Shown: positions 1 to 5,053 of the stretch, piece by piece | How positions within the stretch are numbered: the first letter of the stretch is position 1 | Layout: each line of letters opens with the position of its first letter | NCBI GenBank assembly: GCA_964442675.1 | Contig: CAYUAE010000134.1 | Coordinates: 1-5,450 of the forward strand | Source: Methylomarinum sp964442675 | GTDB lineage: Bacteria > Pseudomonadota > Gammaproteobacteria > Methylococcales > Methylomonadaceae | Reading direction: 5' to 3' | Length of the DNA: 5,450 nt | Notes under the pieces: generated by a model | The model's input: only the letters and a program-made list of their open reading frames with translations | What the model was told of the DNA's origin: nothing | Databases searched by the model: none | Translations under genes and position numbers: made by a program

Positions 1-1
1 G

Positions 2-51
2 ATTTTCTTAAAGAAAACCTTGTCCTTCAGGACGAGGTGCTGGATTTATTG
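2..51 (+). repeat. Hairpin repeat, copy 1 (upstream of olsF)
   Basis: This 50-base unit matches, in inverted orientation, bases 4816-4855. It has the order ATTTTCTT, five variable bases, AAACCT, a variable core, then CGAGGTGCTGGATTTATTG (19 bases identical in both copies). Here the core forms a 9-bp stem, ACCTTGTCC with GGACGAGGT (one G-T pair), around a TTCA loop. The copy ends ten bases before ATG 61 and happens to be open in the olsF frame. This is why GTG 37, which lies inside it, is a doubtful start. Confidence 0.7.
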
Positions 52-60
52 AATAGAATC

Positions 61-1767
61 ATGATTGATACTCAGAAAATATTGCACGAGACTTACCCCG
101 AGCTGAAAATTGGCAAGCACAACAAGGCTGTTCACAAGCTGTTAAAAAAACTGCTGCATGAAGATGACTTCAATCGTTTTATTCAAAAGCATCAACATCT
201 TAAAGGCTTTGCTTTTTTGGATAAATTACTGCGTCATTTTCAATTCAGCTATCAGGTCAGCGCCGAATCCTATCGTCATATTCCCGCCGAAGGCCGGCTG
301 TTGATTGTCGCCAATCATCCGATCGGTACGCTGGACGGCCTGGCGTTAGTCAAATTGATTCGCTCGGTGCGGCCGGATGTGCGCATTGTGGTCAACCGCG
401 TGTTAATGCATATGGAGCCATTGCAATCGGTTTTTCTGCCAGTCGATGTGTTATCGTCCAAAAAATCTCACAAAAAAGCTTATCAGCGGATGACCGAAGC
501 GCTGGAAAATGAAGAAGCATTGATTTTTTTTCCGGCGGGTGAAGTCTCCCGCATCACACCTAAAGGAGTACGTGATGGCAAATGGCAGAAAGGTTTTTTA
601 AAGGTCGCACGCAAAGCACAATGCCCGGTTTTACCGATTCATATCAAAGCCAGCAATTCTGCCGTGTTTTATCTGACGTCCATGCTTTACAAGCCGATGG
701 GAACCCTGCTGCTGACGCATGAGATGTTTAACAAGAACGCGCAGGAAATCGTCTTTAAAGTCGGCGCACCTATTCCTTATCAGGCATTTGCGAAAAGTCC
801 GCTGGCCGATAAGGAACTGTGCCAGAAGTTTCGTAAACACGTCATTAACCTGGGCAAGAAAAAAGCCAGACCGCTGTTTGAAACCATCGAAACTGTCGCC
901 CATCCGGCCAATACCAAAGCGGTTAAAAAAGCCTTGTATCAATCGCGTCTGCTGGGCGAAACCCGCGATAACAAGAAAATCTTCCTGTATAACTATAAAG
1001 ATGATTGTCCGGTGATGCAGGAAATCGCTCGCTTGCGTGAACTGACCTTTCGCTGTGTGGAAGAAGGTACGGGACAAGCGCAGGATATGGATGCCTACGA
1101 TGTGTATTACCAGCATCTGGTGTTATGGGATGATACCGATCTGGAAATTGTCGGGGCATACCGTATCGGCGAAGGCCGGCAGATCATGGAACAACATGGC
1201 GTCAGCGGTTTTTACAGCTATTCCCTGTTTGATTTTTCCGCATCGTTCCGGGCCTTGTTGCCCTACAGCATCGAACTCGGTCGCAGTTTTGTACAACCGC
1301 GGTATTGGGGGCAGCGCAGTCTGGATTATTTATGGTATGGCATTGGTGCCTATTTACGCGACAAGCCCGATATAAAATATCTTTTCGGCCCGGTCAGTCT
1401 CAGCAACGCCTATCCTGAACCGGCCAAAGAAGCCATTGTCAGCTTTTATCAGCATCAATTCGGCAGCGAACAAAAGCTGGCCCAGGCACGACAGCCTTTT
1501 GTTCCATCAGAGGCCTCTCGCCAATTTGCGGAAAGCCAATTCTGTCACGATTATAAAACCAGTTTCAAGGTCCTGAACCGGGAGCTAAAAAAACTGGGTG
1601 TCAAGGTACCCACCTTGTACAAGCAATATGTCGAGTTATGCGAAGACCAGGGCTGCCGTTTTATCGATTTCAATATCGACCCGGATTTCAATGATTGTAT
1701 AGACAGCCTGGTTTTAGTCGAGCTGGATAAAATCACCGCAAAAAAACGCCAGCGTTATATTGGCTGA
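61..1767 (+). CDS. olsF: Bifunctional ornithine lipid synthase, OlsF type (acyltransferase-GNAT fusion)
   Basis: This enzyme makes ornithine lipids, which are phosphorus-free membrane lipids. In characterised OlsF, the C-terminal OlsB-like GNAT domain N-acylates ornithine to lyso-ornithine lipid, and the N-terminal PlsC-like domain adds the second acyl chain; it works at the inner membrane face. In the 568-residue product from ATG 61, an N-terminal helical segment (about 1-70) precedes an acyltransferase domain with the NHPIGTLDG block (H86, D92; a variant of HX4D), FPAGEVS (156-162) and PVLPIHI. The OlsB-like half begins near residue 300 and shows RLRELTFR, EGTG, YQHLVLWDD, VGAYRIG, ELGRSFVQPRYWG and LFGPVSLSNAYP. 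Both halves look intact and there is no frameshift. The frame is open to base 1, so GTG 37 or a start outside the window is possible. I chose ATG 61 because bases 2-51 belong to a repeat and MIDTQKILHETYPEL looks like the start of related proteins. No good Shine-Dalgarno is visible at either start. Confidence 0.86.
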   Translation: MIDTQKILHETYPELKIGKHNKAVHKLLKKLLHEDDFNRFIQKHQHLKGFAFLDKLLRHFQFSYQVSAESYRHIPAEGRLLIVANHPIGTLDGLALVKLIRSVRPDVRIVVNRVLMHMEPLQSVFLPVDVLSSKKSHKKAYQRMTEALENEEALIFFPAGEVSRITPKGVRDGKWQKGFLKVARKAQCPVLPIHIKASNSAVFYLTSMLYKPMGTLLLTHEMFNKNAQEIVFKVGAPIPYQAFAKSPLADKELCQKFRKHVINLGKKKARPLFETIETVAHPANTKAVKKALYQSRLLGETRDNKKIFLYNYKDDCPVMQEIARLRELTFRCVEEGTGQAQDMDAYDVYYQHLVLWDDTDLEIVGAYRIGEGRQIMEQHGVSGFYSYSLFDFSASFRALLPYSIELGRSFVQPRYWGQRSLDYLWYGIGAYLRDKPDIKYLFGPVSLSNAYPEPAKEAIVSFYQHQFGSEQKLAQARQPFVPSEASRQFAESQFCHDYKTSFKVLNRELKKLGVKVPTLYKQYVELCEDQGCRFIDFNIDPDFNDCIDSLVLVELDKITAKKRQRYIG

Positions 1768-1944
1768 TATGTGGGAATCATCACGAATTCACGGGTAACT
1801 AACTGTCCAGCCTCCGCTGTTTTTGAGCCCTCTCCCAGTGGAAGAGGGGAAATAATGAGGAGGCTGTGAACGCTTACATTCACGGTTGTCCAGGAGGCAG
1901 TCGGCGCCCCCATCCTGCACCCTGTTATCGTAAGGCAGTGTTTT
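1768..1944. repeat. Convergent intergenic region with nested inverted repeats and a duplicated motif
   Basis: These 177 bases separate the 3' ends of olsF and the parA-like gene and hold no ORF. CAGCCTCC (1808-1815) pairs with GGAGGCTG (1859-1866), enclosing an inner stem CCCTCT (1828-1833)/AGAGGG (1843-1848). On the - strand a G-U pair extends the inner stem to 9 bp with a 3-base loop. GTGAA/TTCAC (1866-1870/1879-1883) makes a third small hairpin. ATTCACGG followed by TGTCCAG occurs twice, at 1787-1810 (9-base gap) and 1878-1893 (1-base gap). No stem is followed by a T tract, so intrinsic termination is not evident on either strand. The structures may still limit read-through between the converging genes, or be remnants of a small non-autonomous element. 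Confidence 0.55.
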
Positions 1945-2697
1945 TTAAGGCTTCAAACCTATCGCCTCTTGCACTTCATCCCATAAGGCTTTATATGCCG
2001 CATAGGATCGGCTGCGGGGCATAAACTCTCCGACAGGGTTATGCTCCAGGCCCATGCGTTCGACTTCGCTGGCATAAGGGATAATGCTTTGGCAAATATC
2101 CGGGTGTTTTTCCTGCAAATTCGCCATAATATCCCGGTGCATGGTTTTGCGTCGATCAGCCATCGAGAAAAAAGGCAATAATTGAAGCTGTTTTAGCTTA
2201 TTGTCCTTTAGATGTTTCTTTAGCAAATCCAGCGTGCGTAATGACAGCGTGGTTGGAATAATGGGCGACAACAAGACATCCGAGGCTGAAAAAACGGCTT
2301 CGGACAAGAGCGAAATATTCGGCGGACAATCTAAAAAAATCAACGGATATTCCTGTTGCAAGGGCTTTAATAATTTTTTCAGTCGCGCAGTGGGCTTTTT
2401 CGCCTCATCCAGCACCAGGTCCAGATTACGGAATGAAAAGTCCGCCGGAATCAAATCCAGGTTTTCAAAATCGGTGGCCTTGATTAAATCATCCAGGTCA
2501 CGCTCCCCGGCGATCACGGCTTTACTACCGCCTTTTATTTTAGGTTTTATTCGAAAATAAAAACTGCTTGCACCTTGCGGATCCAAGTCCCAGATCAAGG
2601 TTTTTATCGGCATTTTAGCGGCGATATAGGCCAGGTTGACAACGGTTGCTGTTTTACCGACCCCGCCTTTAATGTTGTAACATGCAATAACCGTCAT
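1945..2697 (-). CDS. ParA/MinD-family P-loop ATPase without ParB partner
   Basis: This 250-residue ATPase belongs to the ParA/Soj group, whose members dimerise on ATP, bind DNA or membrane non-specifically and position plasmids, chromosomes or protein cargo. The deviant Walker A box KGGVGKT lies at residues 10-16 with the signature lysine K10. Walker A' is D37-L-D39-P-Q-G, and Walker B is IFLDCPP with D123. The C-terminal RSRSYAAYKALWDEV resembles the usual end of the family. The length is that of a minimal ParA with no N-terminal HTH. The ATG overlaps the CHAD stop codon as ATGA and is preceded by AGGAG (2705-2709) seven bases upstream, so the two genes are probably translationally coupled. 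No parB or parS-like cluster is visible nearby, so a plasmid-partition role is unlikely. A role in positioning a cargo linked to the CHAD protein is inferred from the coupling. The family call is very sure; the cargo is unknown. Confidence 0.93.
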   Translation of the reverse strand: MTVIACYNIKGGVGKTATVVNLAYIAAKMPIKTLIWDLDPQGASSFYFRIKPKIKGGSKAVIAGERDLDDLIKATDFENLDLIPADFSFRNLDLVLDEAKKPTARLKKLLKPLQQEYPLIFLDCPPNISLLSEAVFSASDVLLSPIIPTTLSLRTLDLLKKHLKDNKLKQLQLLPFFSMADRRKTMHRDIMANLQEKHPDICQSIIPYASEVERMGLEHNPVGEFMPRSRSYAAYKALWDEVQEAIGLKP

Positions 2698-4235
2698 GCT
2701 TTATCTCCTGATCCTTTGCCAGCAAATAGTTTTTGAAAATGCTTATGGTTTTGTGCGCGCTTGAAACGTTCAAACTGGTGGGCAAAATCGCGCCGTGCTG
2801 CAACCTTCAAGGTATCGAGATATTGAATCAAAACACCCATCGCCAGAATCGTGTTGCTGTCAGCCCCCTCGGCCAGCATTTCATCGCTGAATTGTTTAAT
2901 GCTGACTTCCTGCACTTCATAATCCTGAAAGTCACCTAAAACTGACTGGAAATCTTTTAAGGCTCTGATACAGGGCTTTATTTTGTCTTCCGGATACAAG
3001 GTCTGAAAAAATTCCATTAAATAACGCAGTTTTTTGCTGGTTTTGCGTAAATCATGCAAGGACTCTGCCGGTGACTCGTCATCGATGAGACTGCCTTCTT
3101 TCAGCAAACGCTTGTACATTTTCCAGATGCGTTGGTCGGCCAGGGTTTTAATATCTCCTGAGTCTTTCGTTTTAAACAGTTTGGCCGAGTTCAAAAATTC
3201 TTCCCAGGCGACGATTTGCTGTTTATAGCGGTCGCTTTGCAATTGTTCGGCCATTTTTTGCTGCGCCTGTTTTTGTTTTCTTTTCAGGAAATGATAAAAC
3301 GGCGTCAGTTCATCATGCAGTGTTGGCGGCAAAACCTGTTTGTAGTGTTCGTAATTGAGCAAATACACATCCAGATCACGCGTAGGCCCTGTAACCTGCC
3401 CGAGCCAGGCAAAAAATGGCGCATATTGCTGAACAATGGCCTCTGGCAATACTTTTTTGAACACGCTGAATGCCGCCCGTGTCCGCCTGACGGCCACCCG
3501 AAAATCGTGCAAAAATTCGCTGTCGATATCCTCTATGGTTCCGGCTTCATTCGCTTTCAGATTTTTCAGCAGATGTTTGAAGATAAGCTGGCAGGCTTCT
3601 TCTACCGATTGCTCAGGTTTCAGCTTGATATTCAGGCCGGACTGGTAATCACCGGGCTTGCGCCCCTGTTGCGCCAATGCGGCATAAAAGGTTGTGGAAT
3701 TATCCACCGGTTTCAGCTTGAAAGCCTGCTCAAGCAGTGTCGCTACCTTATGGGCGGCTTTGTCATAGCCTTTTAAAGGATAAAGGGTCAGTTTATGCGG
3801 CAAGGTTTCAAATTCTTCCAGTTTCAGACGCAAAACAGTTTTTTCGTCTTTATTGAGAATACTGATCCAATACAGCTGATGCGGAAGCTGACATAACGGT
3901 AGCAAGGCTCGCATTTCCAATGGTTTGGCGATCAGCTTTTTGATCTCACCTTCTGGAAACTGACCCGCAAAACGCGGAACTTCATCCATTTTCTCAGAAG
4001 CCAGGCAATGTCCTTTTTTTAGATGAATAAGACTGAACAGAGAACTGCTTTTGGACTGATTGAATTCGGCGATCATTTTGGCGTTAAAAAGCCGCCAGTC
4101 AAAACTGTCGTAAAACGTTTTAAGACTGTAACACTGTTCAATGATCTGAACATTCAGATTTTTGCCTAAGCGGGAAAAGAATTTTTTGGCCGACAAATTA
4201 GCCGGTAATTCAAGATGCAACGGAATATTACTCAT
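2694..4235 (-). CDS. CHAD domain protein with degenerate N-terminal CYTH domain (polyphosphate-binding type)
   Basis: This 513-residue protein has a CYTH-like region (about 1-175) followed by a CHAD domain (about 205-500). CHAD is a helical bundle with conserved basic surfaces; it binds polyphosphate, and CHAD proteins sit on polyphosphate granules. Both CHAD half-repeats show the signature: H243-D-F-R-V-A-V-R-R-T-R and H394-D-L-R-K-T-S-K-K-L-R, with RDLDV at 286-290 and LGDFQDYE at 433-440. In the CYTH part, FYDSFDWRLF (41-50) and VLRLKLEEF match the fold. The N-terminal ExExK metal/triphosphate motif of active CYTH enzymes is not recognisable (HLELP stands there), so triphosphatase activity is doubtful. 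There is no signal peptide, so a cytoplasmic location is expected. The start at 4235 has AAGGA 12 bases upstream, a rather long spacing. The stop overlaps the parA-like start by 4 nt, so the two form an operon. Confidence 0.9.
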   Translation of the reverse strand: MSNIPLHLELPANLSAKKFFSRLGKNLNVQIIEQCYSLKTFYDSFDWRLFNAKMIAEFNQSKSSSLFSLIHLKKGHCLASEKMDEVPRFAGQFPEGEIKKLIAKPLEMRALLPLCQLPHQLYWISILNKDEKTVLRLKLEEFETLPHKLTLYPLKGYDKAAHKVATLLEQAFKLKPVDNSTTFYAALAQQGRKPGDYQSGLNIKLKPEQSVEEACQLIFKHLLKNLKANEAGTIEDIDSEFLHDFRVAVRRTRAAFSVFKKVLPEAIVQQYAPFFAWLGQVTGPTRDLDVYLLNYEHYKQVLPPTLHDELTPFYHFLKRKQKQAQQKMAEQLQSDRYKQQIVAWEEFLNSAKLFKTKDSGDIKTLADQRIWKMYKRLLKEGSLIDDESPAESLHDLRKTSKKLRYLMEFFQTLYPEDKIKPCIRALKDFQSVLGDFQDYEVQEVSIKQFSDEMLAEGADSNTILAMGVLIQYLDTLKVAARRDFAHQFERFKRAQNHKHFQKLFAGKGSGDKA

Positions 4236-4303
4236 GATTGGAACGTATCCTTACTTCAATTAAAAACAATGCCAGCACCAAAACAGGTCTATGTGACACA
4301 AAG

Positions 4304-4329
4304 ATTCTGAATACAGGTTATATCAGAAT
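4304..4329 (-). promoter_or_regulatory. Candidate promoter -10 inside an inverted repeat, upstream of the CHAD-parA operon
   Basis: ATTCTGA (4304-4310) and TCAGAAT (4323-4329) form a perfect 7-bp inverted repeat with a 12-base spacer. On the - strand the spacer contains TATAAC (4317-4322), five of six matches to the -10 consensus, about 80 bases upstream of the CHAD start. The -35 at 17-base spacing, TTACTT, is poor. A repressor or activator bound to the repeat would cover the -10. Both the promoter and the operator role are inferred from position. Confidence 0.35.
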
Positions 4330-4396
4330 GCAACCGTTCAAGTAATGTTACCGGGATTAAATAAAAAATTGATGACAATCGAAGATATCTCTGTTG

Positions 4397-4440
4397 CTGG
4401 AAAGATGAAACCTGCTTTTCACATTATTTCACCCTTCCAG
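4397..4440 (-). repeat. 14-bp stem-loop between the H1-like gene and the CHAD operon
   Basis: CTGGAAAGATGAAA (4397-4410) faces TTTCACCCTTCCAG (4427-4440) across a 16-base loop. Two positions that are A-C mismatches on the + strand become G-U pairs in - strand RNA, so the structure is better as a leftward transcript, the direction of both neighbouring genes. No T tract follows, so it is not a standard terminator. It could be a processing or stability hairpin, or an isolated palindromic repeat. Confidence 0.45.
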
Positions 4441-4483
4441 CCATTGAGTACAACACCATTTTTATACTAATGGGTAAAGAGGA

Positions 4484-4534
4484 TATTTCTAAAAGGGTTG
4501 TCTATACCCAACAAAAAAATGGCTTTGTATTAAA
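4484..4534 (-). terminator. Weak possible termination region after the H1-like gene
   Basis: Read leftward from the H1-like stop, GCTT pairs with AAGC only 4 bp deep before a run of seven T. Further on, GGGT/ACCC (4506-4509/4495-4498 on the + strand) makes another 4-bp stem followed by TTTT. Both stems are short, so termination here is uncertain and read-through into the CHAD operon is possible. Confidence 0.22.
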
Positions 4535-4735
4535 TTAAGCTGCTTTTTTGATTACTTTTTTAGCGACTTTGTTAACAGCTTTCTTGTTTTTAGGTGCTTT
4601 TTTCAGCGCTTGTTTAGTGATTTTTTTAGATAATGCTTTCACTTTTTTCTTGGCGACAATTTTTTTGGCAACTGCTTTTTTGGCAGCTTTGCTGGCGACT
4701 TTTTTGACGACTTTCTTTTTTAATGCTTTAGACAT
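4535..4735 (-). CDS. Histone H1-like lysine/alanine-rich protein
   Basis: This 66-residue, extremely basic protein contains 28 Lys, 14 Ala and no Asp or Glu. The rest is mostly Val, Ile, Leu, Ser and Thr, arranged in repeated KKxxxK and AKK units such as KKVVKKVASKAAKK and AKKIVAKKK. It resembles the C-terminal tail of eukaryotic H1 and bacterial H1-like proteins (AlgP tail, Hc1/Hc2, BpH1), which bind DNA and other polyanions without sequence specificity. The start is well set: GAGG (4743-4746) lies seven bases before the ATG, and translation ends at TAA. It is transcribed in the same direction as the CHAD-parA operon, 299 bases upstream of it. A role in nucleoid compaction is the default. 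A link to polyphosphate, itself a polyanion, is suggested by the neighbour and by AlgP's effect on granule spacing in P. aeruginosa. Low complexity makes orthology hard to judge, but the start, Shine-Dalgarno and composition support a real gene. Confidence 0.82.
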   Translation of the reverse strand: MSKALKKKVVKKVASKAAKKAVAKKIVAKKKVKALSKKITKQALKKAPKNKKAVNKVAKKVIKKAA

Positions 4736-4765
4736 AACTTAACCTCATAAATAATAAAAATAATA

Positions 4766-4799
4766 CAGTTCAACCAGACTCCCATAAGAGCGTGAACTG
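4766..4799. promoter_or_regulatory. Inverted repeat CAGTTCA/TGAACTG upstream of the H1-like gene
   Basis: CAGTTCA (4766-4772) and TGAACTG (4793-4799) are a perfect 7-bp inverted repeat with a 20-base spacer. It sits 30-64 bases upstream of the H1-like start, immediately upstream of a leftward TATTAT (4760-4765) that could serve as a -10. No good -35 is visible, which would fit a regulated promoter. The operator role is inferred from position only. Confidence 0.28.
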
Positions 4800-4815
4800 C
4801 TTTCTCGTCTTCTGC

Positions 4816-4855
4816 CAATAAATCCAGCACCTCGCCAGGTTTCCTCAAAGAAAAT
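4816..4855 (-). repeat. Hairpin repeat, copy 2
   Basis: On the - strand this reads ATTTTCTT, TGAGG, AAACCT, GG, then CGAGGTGCTGGATTTATTG. The last 19 bases are identical to bases 33-51, and the flanking blocks align with copy 1 after a 10-base deletion of the hairpin core. It shares its CCTCAAAGAAAAT end with copy 3, so the two are arranged back to back. Confidence 0.7.
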
Positions 4856-4911
4856 ACTGCGCCTTTGCATCCTCGCCATAAATGGCGAGGTTTTACGTTG
4901 AGGTGCTGGAT
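4844..4911 (+). repeat. Hairpin repeat, copy 3 (diverged) with perfect 9-bp stem
   Basis: This copy starts CTCAAAGAAAAT and contains CCTCGCCATAAATGGCGAGG (4871-4890), a palindrome with up to 9 bp of stem. It ends in GAGGTGCTGGAT (4900-4911), which is identical to the same segment of copies 1 and 2. TTTT follows the stem at 4891-4894, but no gene reads rightward into it, so a terminator role is not supported. Confidence 0.6.
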
Positions 4912-4931
4912 AAACATGACAGGAAACAAAA

Positions 4932-4956
4932 AATTTATTACCATTGGTAATAAATT
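4932..4956. promoter_or_regulatory. Perfect 25-base palindrome, likely operator
   Basis: The half-site AATTTATTACCA (4932-4943) is followed by a central T (4944) and its exact reverse complement (4945-4956). Its centre is about 70 bases upstream of the TATAAT box of the HTH gene and about 210 bases upstream of the H1-like start, so it could serve either divergent gene. The TTACC/GGTAA core is the kind of dyad bound by dimeric repressors or activators; the cognate protein is unknown. It is not followed by a T tract on either strand. Confidence 0.5.
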
Positions 4957-5000
4957 ATGGTCATTGTATTGAAAAAAATCTTTCGTGACAACAATTAAAA

Positions 5001-5016
5001 ATCGCTGCGATATAAT
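5001..5016 (+). promoter_or_regulatory. TATAAT -10 box of the HTH gene overlapped by a small palindrome
   Basis: TATAAT (5011-5016) is a perfect sigma-70 -10. The best -35, GTGACA (4985-4990), is 20 bases away, longer than optimal. Transcription would begin near 5023, giving a leader of about 30 bases for ATG 5054 but almost none for ATG 5027. ATCGC-T-GCGAT (5001-5011) is an 11-base palindrome touching the -10 and is a plausible autoregulatory site. Confidence 0.5.
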
Positions 5017-5053
5017 TTAGTGCTCCATGCACATTAAACCGATAGAGCCTGTT

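Larger units (their letters stand above)
4236..4534. other. Spacer between the H1-like gene and the CHAD-parA operon
   Basis: These 299 bases hold no convincing ORF. They contain the candidate leftward promoter and flanking inverted repeat near 4304-4329, the stem-loop at 4397-4440, and weak stem plus T-run elements just after the H1-like stop (4484-4534). A TTGTCAT half-site on the - strand (4372-4378) lacks a good second half. Confidence 0.5.
4736..5053. other. 318-base intergenic region between divergent H1-like and HTH genes
   Basis: No gene is supported here. From left to right it holds the H1-like ribosome binding site, an AT-rich stretch and the CAGTTCA inverted repeat (4766-4799). 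Next come two inverted copies of the hairpin repeat (4816-4911), a 25-base palindrome (4932-4956) and the TATAAT box with a small palindrome (5001-5016). A 74-codon leftward reading frame across the repeats is judged spurious. Confidence 0.6.

Noticed and set aside
20..49. TTGTCC with TTTATT as an olsF promoter
   Set aside because: Both hexamers are poor matches and fall within the repeat.
631..1116. 161-codon leftward frame within olsF
   Set aside because: It lies antisense to conserved acyltransferase/GNAT coding sequence and has no family features.
1945..2697. Plasmid or chromosome partition (parABS) locus
   Set aside because: No ParB-like gene or repeated parS-type centromere is present; the partner gene encodes CYTH/CHAD.
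3216..3776. 186-codon rightward frame inside the CHAD gene
   Set aside because: It is the longest shadow frame, lies wholly opposite an intact CHAD coding region, and its translation shows no recognisable domain.
4360..4378. Possible Pho box on the - strand upstream of the CHAD operon (TTGTCAT, CAAT, TTTTTAT)
   Set aside because: The second repeat matches CTGTCAT at only 4 of 7 positions in an A/T tract. It is too weak to call, although a TAACAT follows at the right distance.
4548..4742. 64-codon hydrophobic rightward frame that looks like a membrane peptide
   Set aside because: It is the antisense of the lysine-rich gene: AAA/AAG codons read backwards give Phe and Leu, so hydrophobicity is an artefact of composition.
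4871..4894. Stem CCTCGCC/GGCGAGG followed by TTTT as an intrinsic terminator
   Set aside because: No rightward gene ends upstream, the T run is only four bases, and the stem belongs to the repeat family.
4911..4925. CTGTCAT half-site on the - strand near 4916-4922
   Set aside because: No second CTGTCAT-like repeat lies 11 bases to either side.
4720..4944. 74-codon leftward frame upstream of and overlapping the H1-like gene
   Set aside because: It runs through two copies of the hairpin repeat, overlaps the well-supported H1-like start, has no clear ribosome binding site and resembles no family. Its VLDLL match to the olsF upstream frame is simply the shared repeat.
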